A program made the translations under genes and the position numbers. From positions 4,650,001 through 4,714,000 of the forward strand of contig NZ_JADBEM010000001.1 in assembly GCF_014873875.1 (NCBI RefSeq): 64,000 bases of DNA, given 5' to 3'. This document shows positions 62,692-64,000 of this stretch, piece by piece. The notes beneath the pieces are model-generated. The model ran no database searches, had not been told where the DNA came from, and saw only the letters and a list, made by a program, of their open reading frames with translations. The stretch is from Actinopolymorpha pittospori (GTDB taxonomy: Bacteria; Actinomycetota; Actinomycetes; Propionibacteriales; Actinopolymorphaceae). Within the stretch, counting starts at the first letter, position 1; each line of letters begins with the position of its first letter.

Positions 62692-62800
62692 CCCGTTCAA
62701 CTTCAATCCAGCACGTTCGGTCAGCGTCGATCCCGCGCGTGCGGTCATCACGACTCTCGGTCGGCGTGGCGGTCCGGAGGGAGTTGTCCGGTGTGTTGGT

Positions 62801-64000
62801 ATGGCGGCCATGACGGGGCGGCAACGGCGGCAGGGACCGATCGGACACGAGCGACGACGGCCAACACGGCCGAGCCCCGCCGCTGTGGGTGACGCGCCCG
62901 TCACCGGACTGCTGCGGACGCTCGGGCCGAACGGCGTACGGTTCCGGCGGGCGGTGTGCCTCCTGCTGATGACGCTGGTGCTGCCGGGCTCGGCCCAGCT
63001 GGTCGCGGGCAGCCGTGGGGTCGGGAAGTTCGCACTGCGGGTGGCGGCCGGCCTACTCGGTGTCGTCGCCCTCCTCGCCTTCCTGGGCCTGGTCTCCTCC
63101 CGCACCCTCATCTCCCTGCTCGCCAACCAGGCGTTCCTGCGCTGCGCGCAGATCGTCCTCGTCGTACTCGCCCTCGGTTGGCTCGCCCTCTTCATCGACG
63201 CGTGGCGGCTCGGCGACCCGCTCACTTTGCGCCAGAAGCAGCGGCTCACCTCGACCGTGACGATGGTGGTGCTCTCCGTGGTGGCGGTCAGCCTGGTGCT
63301 GACCTCGTCGCACTACGTCGGCGTGGCACGGGAGTCGATCTCCCGGATCTTCGCGGGCAGGACGGTCGTCGATCCGTACGCCGGCCGCTACAACGTGCTC
63401 CTGCTCGGAGCCGACGCGGGAGCGGACCGGGTGGGCCTGCGCCCGGACAGCATCACCCTCGTCTCGATGGACGAGAAGACCGGCCAGGCCGCGATGTTCA
63501 GCTTCCCCCGTAACCTCCAGCGGGTGCCGTTCCCGGCGGGCACGGTGATGCACAAGCAGTTCCCGAACGGCTTCGACTGCGGGGACGAGTGCCTGCTCAA
63601 CGCCGTCTACACCTGGGCGACGGACCACAAGCGACTCTTCCCCGGCGTCGCCGACCCCGGCATCGTGGCGACCAAGGACGCGATCCGTGGCGTCACCGGC
63701 CTGCAGGTCAACTACTACGCCCTGGTCGACATGGGCGGCTTCCAGGAACTCGTCGACGCGGTGGGTGGCGTGACGGTCGACGTACGCGAGGACGTCCCCT
63801 TCACCGGTCCGACCGGAGCGCTCAAGGGCACCATCAAGGCCGGCGTCCAGCGACTCGACGGCTACAACGCGCTCTGGTACTCCCGCTCGCGTTCGGGCTC
63901 CAGCGACTACGACCGGATGGCGCGCCAGCGCTGCGTCATGTCGGCGATGCTGCACCAGCTCGACCCGACGACCGTGCTGCTGAAGTTCCAGGGCATCGCG
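62801..64000 (+). CDS. LCP-family protein with several membrane helices (3' end outside window)
   Basis: The frame is open to the right edge, 400 codons visible. An Arg-rich cytosolic start is followed by four hydrophobic segments (around residues 52-70, 80-101, 112-130 and 150-172) and an external LCP domain: NVLLLGADAGADRVG near 195, RPDSITLVSMDEKTG, FSFPRNLQRVPFP and ALWYSRSRSGSSDYDRMARQR near 355. Arg and Asp residues expected for polyprenyl-phosphate binding are kept. Most LCP proteins have one membrane helix, so this is an unusual topology. ATG 62801 or 62810 may be the start. It is divergent from the other LCP gene; both should act in cell-wall glycopolymer ligation. Confidence 0.88.
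   Translation, partial: MAAMTGRQRRQGPIGHERRRPTRPSPAAVGDAPVTGLLRTLGPNGVRFRRAVCLLLMTLVLPGSAQLVAGSRGVGKFALRVAAGLLGVVALLAFLGLVSSRTLISLLANQAFLRCAQIVLVVLALGWLALFIDAWRLGDPLTLRQKQRLTSTVTMVVLSVVAVSLVLTSSHYVGVARESISRIFAGRTVVDPYAGRYNVLLLGADAGADRVGLRPDSITLVSMDEKTGQAAMFSFPRNLQRVPFPAGTVMHKQFPNGFDCGDECLLNAVYTWATDHKRLFPGVADPGIVATKDAIRGVTGLQVNYYALVDMGGFQELVDAVGGVTVDVREDVPFTGPTGALKGTIKAGVQRLDGYNALWYSRSRSGSSDYDRMARQRCVMSAMLHQLDPTTVLLKFQGIA

Overview
The window is a very GC-rich chromosomal segment of an actinomycete. The evidence is strong G/C third-position bias, frequent GTG starts, a mycobacterial-type acyl-CoA carboxylase set (biotin-bearing alpha, beta and small epsilon subunits), F420-type and LytR-CpsA-Psr proteins, and about a dozen genes that look leaderless (TANNNT hexamer 6-8 nt before the start codon). 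Content suggests a Propionibacteriales-like soil organism (Kribbella/Actinopolymorpha/Nocardioides range). That placement is inference from gene content, not a search.

Layout. 1-5 kb: aldo/keto reductase (cut by the left edge), purine nucleoside phosphorylase, TrmB/LuxR-type regulator, gamma-glutamylcyclotransferase, LpdA-type quinone reductase. 5-11 kb: SPW-repeat membrane protein, a membrane-anchored protein with a Gly/Asp repeat tail, the AccA3-type carboxylase alpha chain and a secreted VWA protein. 11-18 kb: methyltransferase, CPH-type copper ATPase, and a MerR regulator divergent from an acyl-CoA dehydrogenase and a carboxyltransferase, with a 24-bp near-palindromic operator between them; then a GNAT protein. 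18-27 kb: SDR/TetR divergent pair with two operator copies, a sugar-catabolic run (isomerase/epimerase, FAH-family hydrolase, SDR, GH36 alpha-galactosidase), Maf and an ADP-ribosylglycohydrolase. 27-32 kb: AraC regulator, MetE behind a cobalamin riboswitch, and DgoD. 32-34 kb: orphan EspC-like and WXG-like genes plus a frameshifted third gene. 34-47 kb: DUF885 peptidase-like protein, AccE, AccD5-type beta chain, PEP carboxylase, GH29 fucosidase, BirA, PH-domain protein, enoyl-CoA hydratase, tandem-HD protein, HMG-CoA lyase, lipoprotein. 47-57 kb: TetR/GAP pair, two-component system, GtrA, PurK/PurE, a frameshifted GH36-like gene and an enolase-superfamily enzyme. 57-64 kb: small PPOX and CoA-binding proteins, UDP-glucose dehydrogenase, FadE25-type dehydrogenase and two divergent LCP genes, the last cut by the right edge.

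How it fits together. The backbone (punA, lpdA, accA3, maf, accE, accD5, birA, PH protein, GtrA, purK, purE, fadE25, LCP) resembles, from memory, the Rv3267-Rv3307 neighbourhood of Mycobacterium tuberculosis. Carbohydrate genes (two GH36-type, one GH29, DgoD, FAH, SDR, isomerase) are interleaved with it and point to catabolism of galactosides and fucosides. BirA would biotinylate the AccA chain that serves the carboxylases. The acyl-CoA dehydrogenase, carboxyltransferase, enoyl-CoA hydratase and HMG-CoA lyase could together form a leucine/isovalerate pathway.

I see no prophage, insertion sequence, CRISPR array, rRNA or tRNA. The most unusual signals are short tandem repeats (periods 13-17 bp) sitting at the stop codons of several genes, the orphan EspC/WXG locus, a tandem-HD protein with one degenerate copy, a response regulator with a repeat-containing N-terminal extension, and widespread leaderless promoters.
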